Positions 5,556 to 5,749 of a stretch of DNA of 5,749 nucleotides are shown piece by piece. The stretch is from Nitrososphaerota archaeon (GTDB taxonomy: Archaea > Thermoproteota > Bathyarchaeia > Bathyarchaeales > Bathycorpusculaceae): positions 1 to 5,749 of the forward strand of contig JAITBW010000117.1 in assembly GCA_031283385.1 (NCBI GenBank). The letters are read 5' to 3'. The translations under genes were made by a program, and so were the position numbers. Numbering within the stretch: the first letter of the stretch is position 1; the number at the start of each line of letters is the position of its first letter. Below the pieces are notes generated by a model. That model did no database searches and was not told where the DNA came from. It saw only the letters and a list, made by a program, of their open reading frames with translations.

Positions 5556-5749
5556 ATGAAAATTAATGTATTAAATAAAAACGAACATGAACTAAAAATT
5601 GAAATTATAGGCGCAGATCATGGTGTCTGTAATTTGTTACAGAAAAAAATTTTATTAGACGAAAACGTTGATTTAGCTGGTTATGACGTTCCACACCCTT
5701 TAGCTTCAAACCCAATTATATATGTTCGAATGAAGGGTAAAGCAAAACC
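5556..5749 (+). CDS. rpoL: DNA-directed RNA polymerase subunit L (RpoL/Rpb11), 3' end cut by window
   Basis: RpoL is the archaeal counterpart of eukaryotic Rpb11 and of one bacterial alpha N-terminal domain. It pairs with RpoD (Rpb3-like) to form the platform on which the polymerase core assembles. The window shows 64 full codons plus two bases of the next. Recognisable family features are the opening strand with NEHELKIEI (9-17), the helix start DHGVCNLLQK (21-30), and the diagnostic AGYDVPHPL (41-49), followed by SNPIIYV. The archaeal family is about 90-100 residues, so roughly the last third is missing because of the window edge, not a mutation. The start has a good Shine-Dalgarno, and the 17-base gap to csl4 indicates one operon. 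Confidence 0.95.
   Translation, partial: MKINVLNKNEHELKIEIIGADHGVCNLLQKKILLDENVDLAGYDVPHPLASNPIIYVRMKGKAK

Overview
The window is a compact, AT-rich stretch of archaeal chromosome with all genes on the + strand. Five complete protein genes and the start of a sixth fill nearly all of it. The domain is clear from content: an archaeal-type ribosomal protein L10e (uL16), a single archaeal Dph2, an archaeal exosome Csl4 and RNA polymerase subunit RpoL occur together, and these four define archaea. From memory of such sequences, the L10e N-terminus and the overall style fit the TACK side, for example Bathyarchaeia-like lineages. That placement is an inference, not something the window proves.

Layout. 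Bases 1-94 lie upstream of L10e and hold a degenerate 44-bp tandem repeat, plus an open frame that may be the tail of an earlier gene. L10e (95-628) overlaps the start of phosphoenolpyruvate synthase (ppsA, 625-3090) by 4 bases. A 50-base gap (3091-3140) with T-runs and a TATA-like box separates ppsA from dph2 (3141-4154). The dph2 3' end overlaps a METTL5-like rRNA adenine methyltransferase (4115-4822) by 40 bases. A second gap (4823-4956) has T-runs, a TATA-like stretch and an inverted repeat. It is followed by csl4 (4957-5538) and, 17 bases on, rpoL (from 5556, cut by the window end). The likely transcription units are therefore L10e-ppsA, dph2-methyltransferase and csl4-rpoL.

How the genes fit together. 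All except ppsA belong to information processing. L10e is in the large ribosomal subunit, Dph2 starts diphthamide synthesis on elongation factor 2, and the methyltransferase probably modifies an adenine of small-subunit rRNA. Csl4 is the RNA-binding cap of the exosome, and RpoL is a core assembly subunit of RNA polymerase. ppsA is the central gluconeogenic enzyme and is the functional outsider, yet its start codon overlaps the L10e stop.

I see no mobile element, CRISPR array, tRNA, rRNA or defence system. I do not think the window holds a new multi-gene system. The points worth a second look are gene-boundary and regulatory details.
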